Assembly (NCBI RefSeq): GCF_001642695.1
Contig: NZ_LWCC02000005.1
Coordinates: forward strand, 3,952,860 to 4,016,859
Reading direction: 5' to 3'
DNA: 64,000 nucleotides
Source of the DNA: Streptomyces chilikensis
GTDB lineage: Bacteria; Actinomycetota; Actinomycetes; Streptomycetales; Streptomycetaceae
Of this stretch, positions 7,278-15,856 are shown piece after piece; position 1 is the stretch's first letter; each line of letters starts with the position of its first letter. Made by a program: the position numbers and the translations under genes. The notes under the pieces were generated by a model. The model was given only the letters and a program-made list of their open reading frames with translations, did not search any database and was not told the origin of the DNA.

Positions 7278-7886
7278 ATGAACGGCACCTTCCCCGACAT
7301 CTCCATCAGCACGGAACGACTGGTCCTGCGCCCGCTCGAGGAGGCGGACGTCCCCGCCTTCACCGAGATGATGAACGACGAGCAGGTCGTCGCCTGGACC
7401 TCCGTCCCGCACCCCTACACCGAGGCCCACGCACGGCGGTGGATCGGTGAGGACGCCCCCGCCGAACGCACCGAGGGCCGCGGCGTCGTCCTCGCCGTGA
7501 CCGAGTTCCTCACCCAGCGCCTGGTCGGCACCCTCCACCTGCACCACACCGACTGGCGCGTCCGCTCCGCCGAGGTCGCCTACGTCGTCGCCCCCTGGGC
7601 CCGCGGCGAGGGCTACGCCACCGAGGCCACCCTGGCCGCGGCCCAATGGCTCTTCCGCGACCAGAAGTTCGAACGCCTGGAGCTGCGCACCGCCGCCGAC
7701 AACGCCGCCTCCCAGCAGGTCGCCCAGAAGATCGGCTGCATCAGCGAGGGCGTCCTGCGCGGCGCCTGGATAGCCCGGGCCAAGGACGACGCCGGCGCCT
7801 GGACCGACGTGCGGACCGACCTCATCGTCTGGAGCCTGCTCCCCGAGGACTTCGAGGGCGTCGGCGAGTACGCCGACTGGGACTGA
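7278..7886 (+). CDS. GNAT acetyltransferase, RimJ/RimL type
   Basis: A 202-residue acetyltransferase. The N-terminal ISTERLVLRPLEEADVPAF is typical of the RimJ/RimL (Acetyltransf_3) group; the acetyl-CoA site is APWARGEGYATEA and the C-terminal part has KIGCISEGVLRGAWI. Members modify ribosomal protein N-termini or small molecules; the substrate here is unknown. ATG 7278 follows GGAG at about 7266. It is isolated between the met terminator and cobL. Confidence 0.85.
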   Translation: MNGTFPDISISTERLVLRPLEEADVPAFTEMMNDEQVVAWTSVPHPYTEAHARRWIGEDAPAERTEGRGVVLAVTEFLTQRLVGTLHLHHTDWRVRSAEVAYVVAPWARGEGYATEATLAAAQWLFRDQKFERLELRTAADNAASQQVAQKIGCISEGVLRGAWIARAKDDAGAWTDVRTDLIVWSLLPEDFEGVGEYADWD

Positions 7887-7997
7887 ACGCCGCCCCGCCG
7901 TCCACGGGGTAACCTCACAGCGCGCCCGCGTCCGGGCCTCCCCGACCACCGGCGAAACCCCCTGCTCACCTCTGCTCACCCCTGGAGACTGACGACG

Positions 7998-9218
7998 ATG
8001 GCCGACCGGGTCACGGTGATCGGCTGGGACGGCTCGCCGCTGACCGCCGCAGGACGCTCCGCGCTCGGCGCCGCCACCCTGGTGGCGGGAGCCCCCCACC
8101 ACCTGGCGCTCCCCGAGGTGCCCCCCGCGGCCGAACGGATCCGTCTCGGCAGCCTCCCCCTGGCCGCCCGCCGGATCGCCGCCCACCGCGGCACCGCGGT
8201 CGTCCTCGCCGACGGCGACCCCGGCTTCTTCGGCGTCGTCCGCACCCTGCGCGACCCCGAGTTCGGCCTCGAGGTCGAAGTGGTCCCGGCCGTCTCCTCC
8301 GTCGCCGCGGCCTTCGCCCGCGCCGGGATGCCCTGGGACGACGCCCAGGTGGTCGTCGCCCAGCCGCGCACCCTGCGCCGGGCGGTCAACGTCTGCCGCG
8401 CCCACACCAAGGTCGCCGTCCTCACCGCCCCCGGGGCCGGGCCCGCCGAGCTCGGGCTGCTGCTCGAAGGGGCGCCCCGGACCTTCGTCGTGTGCGAGGA
8501 ACTGGGCACCGACCGCGAGCAGGTGAGCGTGGTCACGTCCGACCGCGCCGCCGACCACGTCTGGCGGGACCCCAACGTGGTGATCGCCATCGGCGCCCCC
8601 ACCACCGTGGAATCGGCCCCCTGGATCGCCGGCCGCGCACCCGCCGGGCCCCGCGGCTGGGTCCTGCCCGCCGACTCCTACGACGGCCCGTTCGGCGAGG
8701 CCGAGGCGGAGCCGCTGCGCGCCGCCCAGCTCTCCCGGCTCGGCCCGCACGTCGGCGACCTCGTCTGGGACATCGGCTGCGGCAGCGGCGCGTTCGCCGT
8801 CGAGGCCGCCCGCGCCGGAGCCGCCGTGATCGCCGTCGACCGCGACCCGGAGGCCTGTGCCCGCACCGAGCGCGCCGCGCGCCGGTTCGGGGTCCAGCTC
8901 CAGGTCGTCCGGGGCGCCGCCCCGCACGTCCTGGAGAACCTGCCCGAGCCGGATGTGGTGAGGATCACCGGCGGGGGAGCGGACGTGATCGCCGCCGCCG
9001 CCGACCGGCGTCCCGAGCGGATCGCCGCCCACGTCCCCACCCGGGACGCCGCCGAACTCGCGGGCCGCCGCCTGGCCGAGCGCGGCTACCGGGTCGACTG
9101 CTCCCTCCTGCAGTCCGTCACGCTGGACGCCGGGCAGTGGACCGAGAAGGGGCGGAGCGTCGGCTTCCTGCTCTGCGGTGAGCTGCTGCGCGACCGGCAG
9201 CAGGGGACGGCCCGCTGA
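7998..9218 (+). CDS. cobL: Precorrin-6Y C5,15-methyltransferase (decarboxylating), CbiE-CbiT fusion
   Basis: A 406-residue bifunctional corrin-ring enzyme. Residues ~1-200 are a tetrapyrrole methylase (CbiE) with GDPGFFGVVRTL and VPAVSSVAAAFARAGMPW. Residues ~235-405 are a class I methyltransferase (CbiT) with WDIGCGSGAFAVEAA at about 257 and AVDRDPEA after it. Both domains use SAM: two methylations and one decarboxylation of precorrin-6B/6Y on the aerobic cobalamin route. GGAG precedes ATG 7998 by about 11 nt. It lies 367 bp upstream of the BluB-CobT gene; other corrin-ring genes are not in the window. Confidence 0.93.
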   Translation: MADRVTVIGWDGSPLTAAGRSALGAATLVAGAPHHLALPEVPPAAERIRLGSLPLAARRIAAHRGTAVVLADGDPGFFGVVRTLRDPEFGLEVEVVPAVSSVAAAFARAGMPWDDAQVVVAQPRTLRRAVNVCRAHTKVAVLTAPGAGPAELGLLLEGAPRTFVVCEELGTDREQVSVVTSDRAADHVWRDPNVVIAIGAPTTVESAPWIAGRAPAGPRGWVLPADSYDGPFGEAEAEPLRAAQLSRLGPHVGDLVWDIGCGSGAFAVEAARAGAAVIAVDRDPEACARTERAARRFGVQLQVVRGAAPHVLENLPEPDVVRITGGGADVIAAAADRRPERIAAHVPTRDAAELAGRRLAERGYRVDCSLLQSVTLDAGQWTEKGRSVGFLLCGELLRDRQQGTAR

Positions 9219-9585
9219 CCCGCCTCCAGTAGCGCCCCGTGATCGAACGGTGTCGGGGCGCGGGGTAGGCTGGCCGATCGTTGTACCGCGCCTGGATTTC
9301 GGTTCTCGTCGGACCATGTCCGGACAAGACCGCCGGCCGGACCGACGGGTGGGGTACGACGGCGCCGGAGGCGCGCGAGAGGGCGAGTTCCAGGACGGAC
9401 CTTGCCGAATCGGCCTGCGTCGAAAGGCGGGGGACGGCGACAATGCTTGTTGACGCCTCCTCGTCCGAGTGGGCGGGTCTCTCGTGCCGCTCGACGGGCC
9501 CGCTCGTTCAACAGGACGGGCGGACCGCGCGCCGCTCCGGACGAGCAGGTCGTAAGAGGCACCAACCGATGGGCGAGGGGTACGC
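9219..9585. other. 367-bp spacer between cobL and the BluB-CobT gene
   Basis: No supported gene. At its start a GCGCCCCG/CGGGGCGC inverted repeat (9232-9261) with a 14-nt loop may terminate cobL. TAGGCT at about 9266-9271 is a possible -10, which would give an mRNA leader of over 300 nt. I looked for a cobalamin riboswitch (B12 box and surrounding stems) and did not find a convincing match. No strong ribosome site precedes ATG 9586; GGCGAGGGG at 9570-9578 is the nearest. Confidence 0.5.
9232..9261 (+). terminator. Possible terminator of cobL
   Basis: GCGCCCCG (9232-9239) pairs with CGGGGCGC (9254-9261) across a 14-nt loop, 13 bp after the cobL stop. Confidence 0.45.
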
Positions 9586-12500
9586 ATGACCGACACCGGC
9601 CAGGTCCCGGGCGAGGGGCAGCCGGAGAGCGCAGGCACGGTGGAGCAGCCGGGCGTCCCCACGCCGGACTCCTACGCCTACCTCTCCGCGCCGACCGCCG
9701 AGGAGGACGACCTCCTGCTGCTGCCGGGCGCCCAGGGCGCCTGGGGCAACGAAGCGCAGCCCGGGCAGGAGGACGCCTACCCGGAGGGGGCCTACCCGGA
9801 CGGCGGCCACCCCGAGGCGGCCTACCCGGAGCAGCACGCCCACGCCGGGCAGCAGGTCCATGCCGAGCAGCAGGCCTACGCGGACCAGCAGGCCTACGCC
9901 GAGCAGCAGGCGGCCGCCGGGCAGCAGGCCTACGCGGACCAGCAGGCGTACGCGGACCAGCAGGCCTACGCCGAGCAGCAGGCCTACGCGGACCACCAGG
10001 CGTACGCCGAGCAGCAGGCGGCCCACCAGGAGGCCGCCGGGCAGGCGCAGCCCGAGGCTCCGGACCAGGGCGTGGCCGAACCCGGCGCGTACGAACAGGG
10101 CGCGCACGAGTACGGCGTCCCCGGGCAGGCGCAGGACGCCCCGGCGGAGACCTCGCACGTCACCGGTGTCCACGACAGCGGCAGTTACGACCTCGGCGCC
10201 GCCGCCCAGGCGGCCGCGCCGGCCGCCCCGCGCCGCCCGCTGCACCTCGGGCCGCCCACCCCCGACGCCTCGATGAGCCCGGTCCGTTCCCTCGCCGACC
10301 GCGGTCCCGCCACCGTCGTGCGGCAGTTGGGCCAGCAGGCCGCGGCCTCCGAGTACCCCGGCGCCCAGGGCGCCGGCGCGCCCACCGGCCACTCCGCCCC
10401 GTGGGGCGGCGCGCCCACCGGGCAGACCGCGGCCGAGGCCGGCCGGCAGCCCTCCGGTGACGCCTACGCGATGGCCGGGGACGCCTACCCGGCCGACGCG
10501 TCCCTCGGCGCGGGCGCCCCCTACGCGGCCCAGGCCGAGGGCACCGGCCAGTACCCGGCCGCCGTCCACCAGCAGGCATACCCCGGGCAGGAGGCCTCCG
10601 CCGCGCAGGACACCTACGGCGGGCAGCAGGCGTTCGCCCCCCAGCAGGACGCGTACGCGGGGCAGGACGCGGCCCAGCCGCAGACGTACCCCCACGACAC
10701 CCTCTCCGGCCAGGGGACCCTCGGCGGCCGGCACGGCATCGCCGTCCACGACCCGGCCGCGGCGCAGCAGGCCGCCGCCCACGGAGCCGACGCCACCGGG
10801 CAGTTCGCCCTGGCCGAGCCGCCGCTGGGCGAGTTCGTGCCCGTCGCTGGCACCGTCCCCGCCCCGCCGCACCTCGCCCCGGCCCCCGGCCACCCCTCGG
10901 CCGCCGTCGGCGAGGCGTGGCCCGCGCAGGCCCCTGCCCCGGACGCCGCCGAGCCCGTCGGCCACGCCGACCGGACGCCGGCGGAGGAGCCGGGCGCCGC
11001 CGAACAGACCGGCGCCGAGCAGGGCGTGACGGACCCTTCCGCGGCCGGGCAGCCCGCCGACGAGATTCCCGCCGGGCAGGCCGAGCAGACGGAGCAGGCC
11101 GAGCAGACGGAGCAGGCCGAACAGGCGGAGCCGACCGGGCAGCCCGCGGCGGCCCCGGCCGAGGAGTCCCCCGCCGAGGGCGCCGTCGAGCAGGCCGGGC
11201 AGCCCGCCGCCGAGCAGCCCGCGCCCGCCCCCGAGGAGGACGCCGCACCCGCCCCGGCCGCGGAACGGCCGGAGCAGCCGCACGCCCCCGAGGGCCTCGT
11301 CGCCGTCGTGCCCGCTCCCCGGGAGGGCGAGAGCCTGCCCCCGCAGCCGGCCGCGGCCGAGCCCGAGCCCGTCCAGGCCGAGGAGCCGCGGCCGGAAGCC
11401 ACGCCGGCCGGGGCCGCGCAGGACGAGGAGCCGCTGCCGGAGGCGCCGGCCGCCGACACGGTCCCCGGCCAGGCCGCGCCCGTCGCCGAGGCCGCCCCCG
11501 CCGAGGCGGAGGAACACCTCGGTTCCGCCCCGGAGGCCGGGACGGAACCGGAGCCCGAGTTCCCGTCCGCCGCCCCCGGGTACGCCGAGGCCGAGCGCGA
11601 GGCCGTGCTCCGCGTGATGCGCGAGCGCCGCGACGTCCGCCAGGGCTTCCGCCCCGACCCGATCCCGCACGAGGTGCTGCGCCGCGTCCTGGAGGCCGCG
11701 CACCACGCGCCGTCCGTGGGGCACTCCCAGCCCTGGGACTTCGTCGTCATCCGCTCCGAGGAGACCCGGCAGCAGATGCACGAACTGGCCGCGCGCCAGC
11801 GCGAGGCGTACGCCAAGTCGCTGCCCAAGGGCCGGGCGAAGCAGTTCAAGCAGATGAAGATCGAGGCCATCCTCGACACCCCGGTGAACATCGTCGTCAC
11901 CGCCGACCCGACCCGCGGCGGCCGCCACACCCTCGGCCGTCACACCCAGCCGCAGATGGCCCCGTACTCCGCCGCGCTCGCCGTGGAGAACCTGTGGCTC
12001 GCCGCGCGCGCCGAGGGGCTCGGCGTCGGCTGGGTCAGCTTCTTCGACGAGCGCGAGATGGTCCGCGCCCTCGGCCTGCCCGAGTACCTCGAGGTCGTCG
12101 CCTACCTGTGCGTGGGCTACGTCGACGAGTTCCCGGACGAGCCCGAGCTGGTGCAGGCCGGCTGGTCCAAGCGGCGCCCGCTGTCCTGGGCCGTCCACGA
12201 GGAGACCTACGGCCGCCGCGCCCTGCCCGGCGAGGAGCCGCACGACCTGCTGGCCGAGACCATCGCCGGGATCCGCCCGCTGGACGCCAAGGCGCTCGGC
12301 GAGGCCTGGGAGCGGCAGAAGCGGATGACCAAGCCGGCCGGCGCGCTCGGCATGCTGGAGATCATCTCCGCCCAGCTGTGCGGCCTGTCCCGGCAGTGCC
12401 CCCCGCCGATCCCCGAGCCCGCGGCCGTCGCGGTGTTCGCCGGTGACCACGGTGTCCACGCCCAGGGCGTCACGCCGTGGCCGCAGGAGGTCACCGGGCA

Positions 12501-13296
12501 GATGGTGGCCAACATGCTCGGCGGCGGCGCGGTCAGCAACGCCTTCGCCAACCAGGTCGGCGCGGAACTCTGCGTGGTCGACGTCGGCGTGGCCGCCGAC
12601 CTGCCCGCCCAGCAGGGCTTCCTGCCCCGCAAGGTGCGCCCCGGCACCGCCGACATGACCCAGGGCCCGGCGATGACCCGCGAGGAGGCCAAGGCCGCCG
12701 TCGAGGTGGGCATCGAGACCGCCCGCGACCTGGTCGCGGCGGGCAACAAGGCCCTGCTGACCGGTGAGATGGGCATCGCCAACACCACCGCGTCCGCCGC
12801 GCTGATCTCCGTCTTCACCGGGGCCGATCCGGCCGAGGTCACCGGCCGCGGCACCGGCATCGACGACGAGACGCTGTCCCGGAAGACCGAGGTGGTCCGC
12901 CAGGCGCTCGAACTGCACCAGCCGGACCCGGCCGACCCGATCGGCGTCCTCGCCGCGATCGGCGGCCTGGAGCACGCCGCCATGGTGGGCCTGCTGCTCG
13001 GCGGCGCCTGCCTGCGCACGCCGGTCATCCTGGACGGCGTGAGCGCCGGAGCCGCCGCCCTGGTGGCCCGTGCCATCGCGCCCGAGGTGCTGGCCGCCTG
13101 CATCGCCGGCCACCGCAGCGCCGAGCCCGGCCACATCGCCGCGCTCAACAAGCTGGGCCTGCGCCCGCTGGTCGACCTGGACCTCCGCCTCGGCGAAGGC
13201 ACCGGCGCCCTGCTGGCGCTGCCGCTGGTCCAGTCGACGGCCCGCGCCATGCACGAGGTGGCCACCTTCGACTCGGCCGGTGTCACCGAGAAGTAG
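9586..13296 (+). CDS. cobT: BluB-CobT fusion with long repetitive N-terminus (lower-ligand synthesis and activation)
   Basis: A 1236-residue three-part protein. Residues 1-~660 are low complexity (Ala, Gln, Glu, Pro, Tyr), including QQAYA pentad repeats and an EQTEQA tract, with no fold visible. Residues ~666-880 match BluB, the flavin destructase that converts FMN to 5,6-dimethylbenzimidazole: RRDVRQGFRPDPIP and HHAPSVGHSQPW. Residues ~885-1236 are CobT, nicotinate-nucleotide:DMB phosphoribosyltransferase: FAGDHGVHAQGV, an LTGEMGIANTT segment, and GHRSAEPGH near 1174-1182 carrying the catalytic Glu. One chain thus makes and activates the B12 lower ligand, possibly channelling DMB. ATG 9586 is the first start in frame; a downstream start would shorten only the disordered part. 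Confidence 0.93.
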   Translation: MTDTGQVPGEGQPESAGTVEQPGVPTPDSYAYLSAPTAEEDDLLLLPGAQGAWGNEAQPGQEDAYPEGAYPDGGHPEAAYPEQHAHAGQQVHAEQQAYADQQAYAEQQAAAGQQAYADQQAYADQQAYAEQQAYADHQAYAEQQAAHQEAAGQAQPEAPDQGVAEPGAYEQGAHEYGVPGQAQDAPAETSHVTGVHDSGSYDLGAAAQAAAPAAPRRPLHLGPPTPDASMSPVRSLADRGPATVVRQLGQQAAASEYPGAQGAGAPTGHSAPWGGAPTGQTAAEAGRQPSGDAYAMAGDAYPADASLGAGAPYAAQAEGTGQYPAAVHQQAYPGQEASAAQDTYGGQQAFAPQQDAYAGQDAAQPQTYPHDTLSGQGTLGGRHGIAVHDPAAAQQAAAHGADATGQFALAEPPLGEFVPVAGTVPAPPHLAPAPGHPSAAVGEAWPAQAPAPDAAEPVGHADRTPAEEPGAAEQTGAEQGVTDPSAAGQPADEIPAGQAEQTEQAEQTEQAEQAEPTGQPAAAPAEESPAEGAVEQAGQPAAEQPAPAPEEDAAPAPAAERPEQPHAPEGLVAVVPAPREGESLPPQPAAAEPEPVQAEEPRPEATPAGAAQDEEPLPEAPAADTVPGQAAPVAEAAPAEAEEHLGSAPEAGTEPEPEFPSAAPGYAEAEREAVLRVMRERRDVRQGFRPDPIPHEVLRRVLEAAHHAPSVGHSQPWDFVVIRSEETRQQMHELAARQREAYAKSLPKGRAKQFKQMKIEAILDTPVNIVVTADPTRGGRHTLGRHTQPQMAPYSAALAVENLWLAARAEGLGVGWVSFFDEREMVRALGLPEYLEVVAYLCVGYVDEFPDEPELVQAGWSKRRPLSWAVHEETYGRRALPGEEPHDLLAETIAGIRPLDAKALGEAWERQKRMTKPAGALGMLEIISAQLCGLSRQCPPPIPEPAAVAVFAGDHGVHAQGVTPWPQEVTGQMVANMLGGGAVSNAFANQVGAELCVVDVGVAADLPAQQGFLPRKVRPGTADMTQGPAMTREEAKAAVEVGIETARDLVAAGNKALLTGEMGIANTTASAALISVFTGADPAEVTGRGTGIDDETLSRKTEVVRQALELHQPDPADPIGVLAAIGGLEHAAMVGLLLGGACLRTPVILDGVSAGAAALVARAIAPEVLAACIAGHRSAEPGHIAALNKLGLRPLVDLDLRLGEGTGALLALPLVQSTARAMHEVATFDSAGVTEK
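9838..10026 (+). repeat. 15-bp coding repeats (QQAYA pentads) in the BluB-CobT N-terminus
   Basis: About a dozen imperfect 15-bp units built on GCCTACGCGGACCAG or GCCTACGCCGAGCAG encode Gln-Gln-Ala-Tyr-Ala-Asp/Glu. Units are in register with codons, so copy-number change keeps the frame. A second, shorter Glu-Gln-rich tract lies at about 11080-11130. Confidence 0.85.
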
Positions 13297-13392
13297 GCAG
13301 TACCGGCCGGCGGCGTCACAGGGACCGGGGACGGGCAGGAGATCGTGCGAAGATCACACCGCCCAGCCCCGGTCCGGGCCGGCCGCACGCCA

Positions 13393-13398
13393 TAAAAT
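13393..13398 (+). promoter_or_regulatory. Candidate -10 (TAAAAT) before the cysG-like gene
   Basis: CATAAAATCC is a conspicuous AT island in a GC-rich 244-bp spacer. It would give a leader of about 135 nt, containing a 9-bp CTGCCGGGC/GCCCGGCAG stem (13439-13469). No good -35 is seen. Confidence 0.4.
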
Positions 13399-13489
13399 CC
13401 CCTCTGTCAGGGCAGCTCCGACGGCGCAGCTCCCACTCCTGCCGGGCACGCCCCGAAGCGGCCCGGCAGCGTCCCATGCAGCCCGCCCC

Positions 13490-13522
13490 CGCTCTCGGCC
13501 CCGCTCGAGCAGGGGGTACCCC
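13490..13522. repeat. Possible Streptomyces intergenic repeat (GCTCGAGCAGGGGGTACCCC)
   Basis: The stretch CTCTCGGCCCCGCTCGAGCA followed by GGGGGTACCCC contains the palindromes GCTCGAGC and GGGGTACCCC. Very similar elements recur in intergenic regions of many Streptomyces genomes, from memory. Here it sits directly before the ribosome site of the cysG-like gene. Confidence 0.4.
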
Positions 13523-13540
13523 AACGAGGGAGCCGCCCCC

Positions 13541-14782
13541 ATGGCCGAACACCCCGCCTACCCCGTGGGCCTGCGCCTGACCGGCCGCCGAGTGGTCGTG
13601 CTCGGCGGCGGACAGGTCGCCCAGCGCCGCCTCCCCGCCCTGGTCGCGGCCGGCGCCGACGTCACCCTGGTCTCCCCCTCCGCCACCCCCTCCGTCGAGG
13701 CGATGGCCGACACCGGCGAGATCGCCTGGGAACGCCGCCGCTACGCCGACGGCGACCTCGAGGGCGCCTGGTACGCCGTCGTCGCCACCAGCGACCCCGA
13801 GGCCAACGCCGCCGCCTCCGCCGAGGCCGAGCGCCGCCGCGTCTGGTGCGTCCGCTCCGACGACGCCGACGCCGCCACCGCCTGGACCCCCGCCACCGGC
13901 CGCGCCGGAGGCGTCACCGTCGCCGTCCTCACCACCGAGGCCAAGGACCGCGACCCGCGCCACACCGCCGCCATCCGCGACGCCGTCGTCGAGGGCCTGC
14001 GCGACAACACCCTCGTCGCCCCGCAGCACCGCACCAAGACCCCCGGCGTCGCCCTGGTCGGCGGCGGACCCGGCGACCCCGACCTGATCACCGTGCGCGG
14101 CCGCCGCCTGCTCGCCGAGGCCGACGTGGTCATCGCCGACCGGCTCGGCCCCCGCGACCTGCTCGACGAACTCCCGCCGCACGTCGAGGTGATCGACGCC
14201 GCGAAGATCCCCTACGGGCGCTACATGGCGCAGGAGGCCATCAACAACGCCCTGATCGAGCACGCCAAGCAGGGCAAGGCCGTGGTCCGCCTCAAGGGCG
14301 GCGACCCGTACGTCTTCGGCCGCGGCATGGAAGAGGCCCAGGCGCTCGCCGAAGCCGGCATCGCCTGCACCGTGGTCCCCGGCATCTCCTCCTCCATCTC
14401 CGTCCCGGCCGCCGCCGGCATCCCCGTCACCCACCGCGGCGTCGCCCACGAGTTCACCGTCCTCAGCGGCCACGTCGCCCCCGACGACGAGCGCTCCCTG
14501 GTCGACTGGGCCGCCACGGCACGGCTCACCGGCACCCTCGTCATCCTGATGGGCGTCGACAAGATAGGCCGCATCGCCGAGACGCTGATCGCCCACGGCA
14601 AGGCCCCCGACACCCCCGTCGCCCTCGTCCAGGAAGGCACCACCAGCGCCCAGCGGCGCGTGGACGCCACCCTGGCCACCGTCGGCGAGGTGGTCCGCGC
14701 CGAGGACGTCCGGCCGCCCGCCGTCATCGTCATCGGCCCGGTGGTCGCCGTCGGCGCCCCCACGCAGAAGCCGCAGAAGTAA
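13541..14782 (+). CDS. cobA: CysG-like precorrin-2 dehydrogenase / uroporphyrinogen-III C-methyltransferase
   Basis: A 413-residue fusion. Residues ~1-150 form an NAD-binding precorrin-2 dehydrogenase domain (VVVLGGGQVAQRRLPALVAA); residues ~165-405 are the SAM-dependent uroporphyrinogen-III methyltransferase (LVGGGPGDPDLITVRG, RLKGGDPYVFGRG, VVPGISSSISVPAAAGIPVTHRG split over two motifs). It makes precorrin-2, the branch point to siroheme and cobalamin. The location after BluB-CobT argues for a cobalamin role, but the dehydrogenase domain also fits siroheme synthesis, so cysG is an alternative name. ATG 13541 is supported by GAGGGAG at 13526-13532. Confidence 0.92.
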   Translation: MAEHPAYPVGLRLTGRRVVVLGGGQVAQRRLPALVAAGADVTLVSPSATPSVEAMADTGEIAWERRRYADGDLEGAWYAVVATSDPEANAAASAEAERRRVWCVRSDDADAATAWTPATGRAGGVTVAVLTTEAKDRDPRHTAAIRDAVVEGLRDNTLVAPQHRTKTPGVALVGGGPGDPDLITVRGRRLLAEADVVIADRLGPRDLLDELPPHVEVIDAAKIPYGRYMAQEAINNALIEHAKQGKAVVRLKGGDPYVFGRGMEEAQALAEAGIACTVVPGISSSISVPAAAGIPVTHRGVAHEFTVLSGHVAPDDERSLVDWAATARLTGTLVILMGVDKIGRIAETLIAHGKAPDTPVALVQEGTTSAQRRVDATLATVGEVVRAEDVRPPAVIVIGPVVAVGAPTQKPQK

Positions 14783-14795
14783 GGCACCGCCCCCC

Positions 14796-15608
14796 ATGGC
14801 CGAACTCATCCCCGTCGACGACCCCGCCGACCCCCGCCTCGCCGACTACACGAACCTGACCGACGTCGAGCTGCGCCGCCGCCGCGAGCCCGCCGAGGGC
14901 CTGTTCATCGCCGAGGGCGAGAAGGTGATCCGGCGGGCCCTCGCGGGCGGCCACGGAATGCGGTCCATGATGCTCACCCCCAAGTGGGCGGGCGTGATGG
15001 GCGACCTGATCGAGGAGACGGACGCCCCGGTCCACCTGGTGACCCCCGAGGTCGCCGAACGGGTCACCGGCTACCACGTGCACCGCGGCGCGCTCGCCTC
15101 CATGCGGCGCGAGCCGCTGCGGGACGTCGCCGAGCTCCTCCCCGGGGCGCGGCGGCTGGCTGTCTTCGAGGACATCGTCGACCACGCCAACATCGGCGCC
15201 GCCTTCCGGAACGCGGCCGCCCTGGGCGTCGACGCCGTGCTGCTCACCCCGCGCTGCGCCGACCCGCTGTACCGGCGGGCGGTGAAGGTGTCGATGGGCA
15301 CGGTGTTCCAGGTGCCGTGGACCCGGCTGGAGTCCTGGCCCACCGACGTCGAGCGGCTGCGCGAGGGGGGCTTCACGGTCGCCGCGCTCTGCCTCGGCGA
15401 GCGGGCCGTCACCCTGGACGAACTGGCCGCGCGCCGGGACGAGCGGCTCGCCCTCGTCTTCGGCACCGAGGGCGACGGCCTCAGCCCCCGCGTGCTCGCC
15501 GCGGCGGACCTGCACGTCACCATCCCGATGGCCGAGGGCGTCGACTCCCTCAACGTCGCCGCCGCCTCCGCGGTGGCCTTCTACGCCACGCGGCCCCGCC
15601 CGGCCTGA
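14796..15608 (+). CDS. TrmH/SpoU-family RNA 2'-O-methyltransferase
   Basis: A 270-residue SPOUT methyltransferase that should transfer a methyl group from SAM to a ribose 2'-OH in rRNA or tRNA. Motif 1 is HANIGAAFRNAAALG, motif 2 FGTEGDGLSP, and motif 3 IPMAEGVDSLNVAAASAV, which together form the trefoil knot. The N-terminal ~95 residues are the substrate-binding extension (EGLFIAEGEKVIRRAL). It begins 13 bp after the cobA stop, so it is probably cotranscribed, although no functional link is evident. A 14-bp hairpin follows. Confidence 0.92.
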   Translation: MAELIPVDDPADPRLADYTNLTDVELRRRREPAEGLFIAEGEKVIRRALAGGHGMRSMMLTPKWAGVMGDLIEETDAPVHLVTPEVAERVTGYHVHRGALASMRREPLRDVAELLPGARRLAVFEDIVDHANIGAAFRNAAALGVDAVLLTPRCADPLYRRAVKVSMGTVFQVPWTRLESWPTDVERLREGGFTVAALCLGERAVTLDELAARRDERLALVFGTEGDGLSPRVLAAADLHVTIPMAEGVDSLNVAAASAVAFYATRPRPA

Positions 15609-15646
15609 CCCGCGCGGGCCCCGGCCCGCCGCCGGCCGGCTCCGGC

Positions 15647-15677
15647 GGCGGTGCCGTACGCCCCGTACGGCACCGCC
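15647..15677. terminator. Terminator hairpin after the SpoU gene
   Basis: Perfect 14-bp inverted repeat GGCGGTGCCGTACG / CGTACGGCACCGCC with a 3-nt loop (CCC). It lies between convergent genes and could work in both directions. Confidence 0.8.
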
Positions 15678-15819
15678 CCCGGACCTCACCCGGGGGGCGC
15701 ATCCGCCCGCCCCGGCGGCACGAGGCCCGCAGAACGCGAGGGCCGGCACAGCCCCCGGACCTCACCCGGGGGGCGCATCCGCCCGCCCCGGCGGCACGAG
15801 GCCCGCAGAACGCGAGGGC
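15675..15819. repeat. 69-bp exact direct repeat (two copies, 76-bp period)
   Basis: Copies at 15675-15743 and 15751-15819 are identical and separated by 7 bp. Each contains a hairpin, CCCCCGG-N7-CCGGGGG (first copy 15676-15696). The repeat is squeezed between the SpoU terminator and the 3' end of the minus-strand kinase gene, so it may be a duplicated terminator for the kinase. Confidence 0.92.
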
Positions 15820-15856
15820 TCGCGCCGCCCGAGGGGCACGGAGGCCGGCAGGGAGG

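Noticed and set aside
9219-9585. Cobalamin riboswitch upstream of the BluB-CobT gene
   Set aside because: The spacer is long enough, but no B12 box or typical paired core was recognised.
6024-9662. Very long open frame on the minus strand (over 1200 codons) opposite metQ, an acetyltransferase and cobL
   Set aside because: It is the GC-skew shadow of well-supported plus-strand genes; its product is low complexity with no recognisable domain.
9838-10026. CRISPR array
   Set aside because: The repeats are 15 bp, contiguous and coding; there are no spacers and no cas genes.
9508-13254. Minus-strand open frame of about 1250 codons opposite the BluB-CobT gene
   Set aside because: The plus strand encodes two clear enzyme domains; the minus-strand product is Gly/Leu/Arg-rich without motifs.
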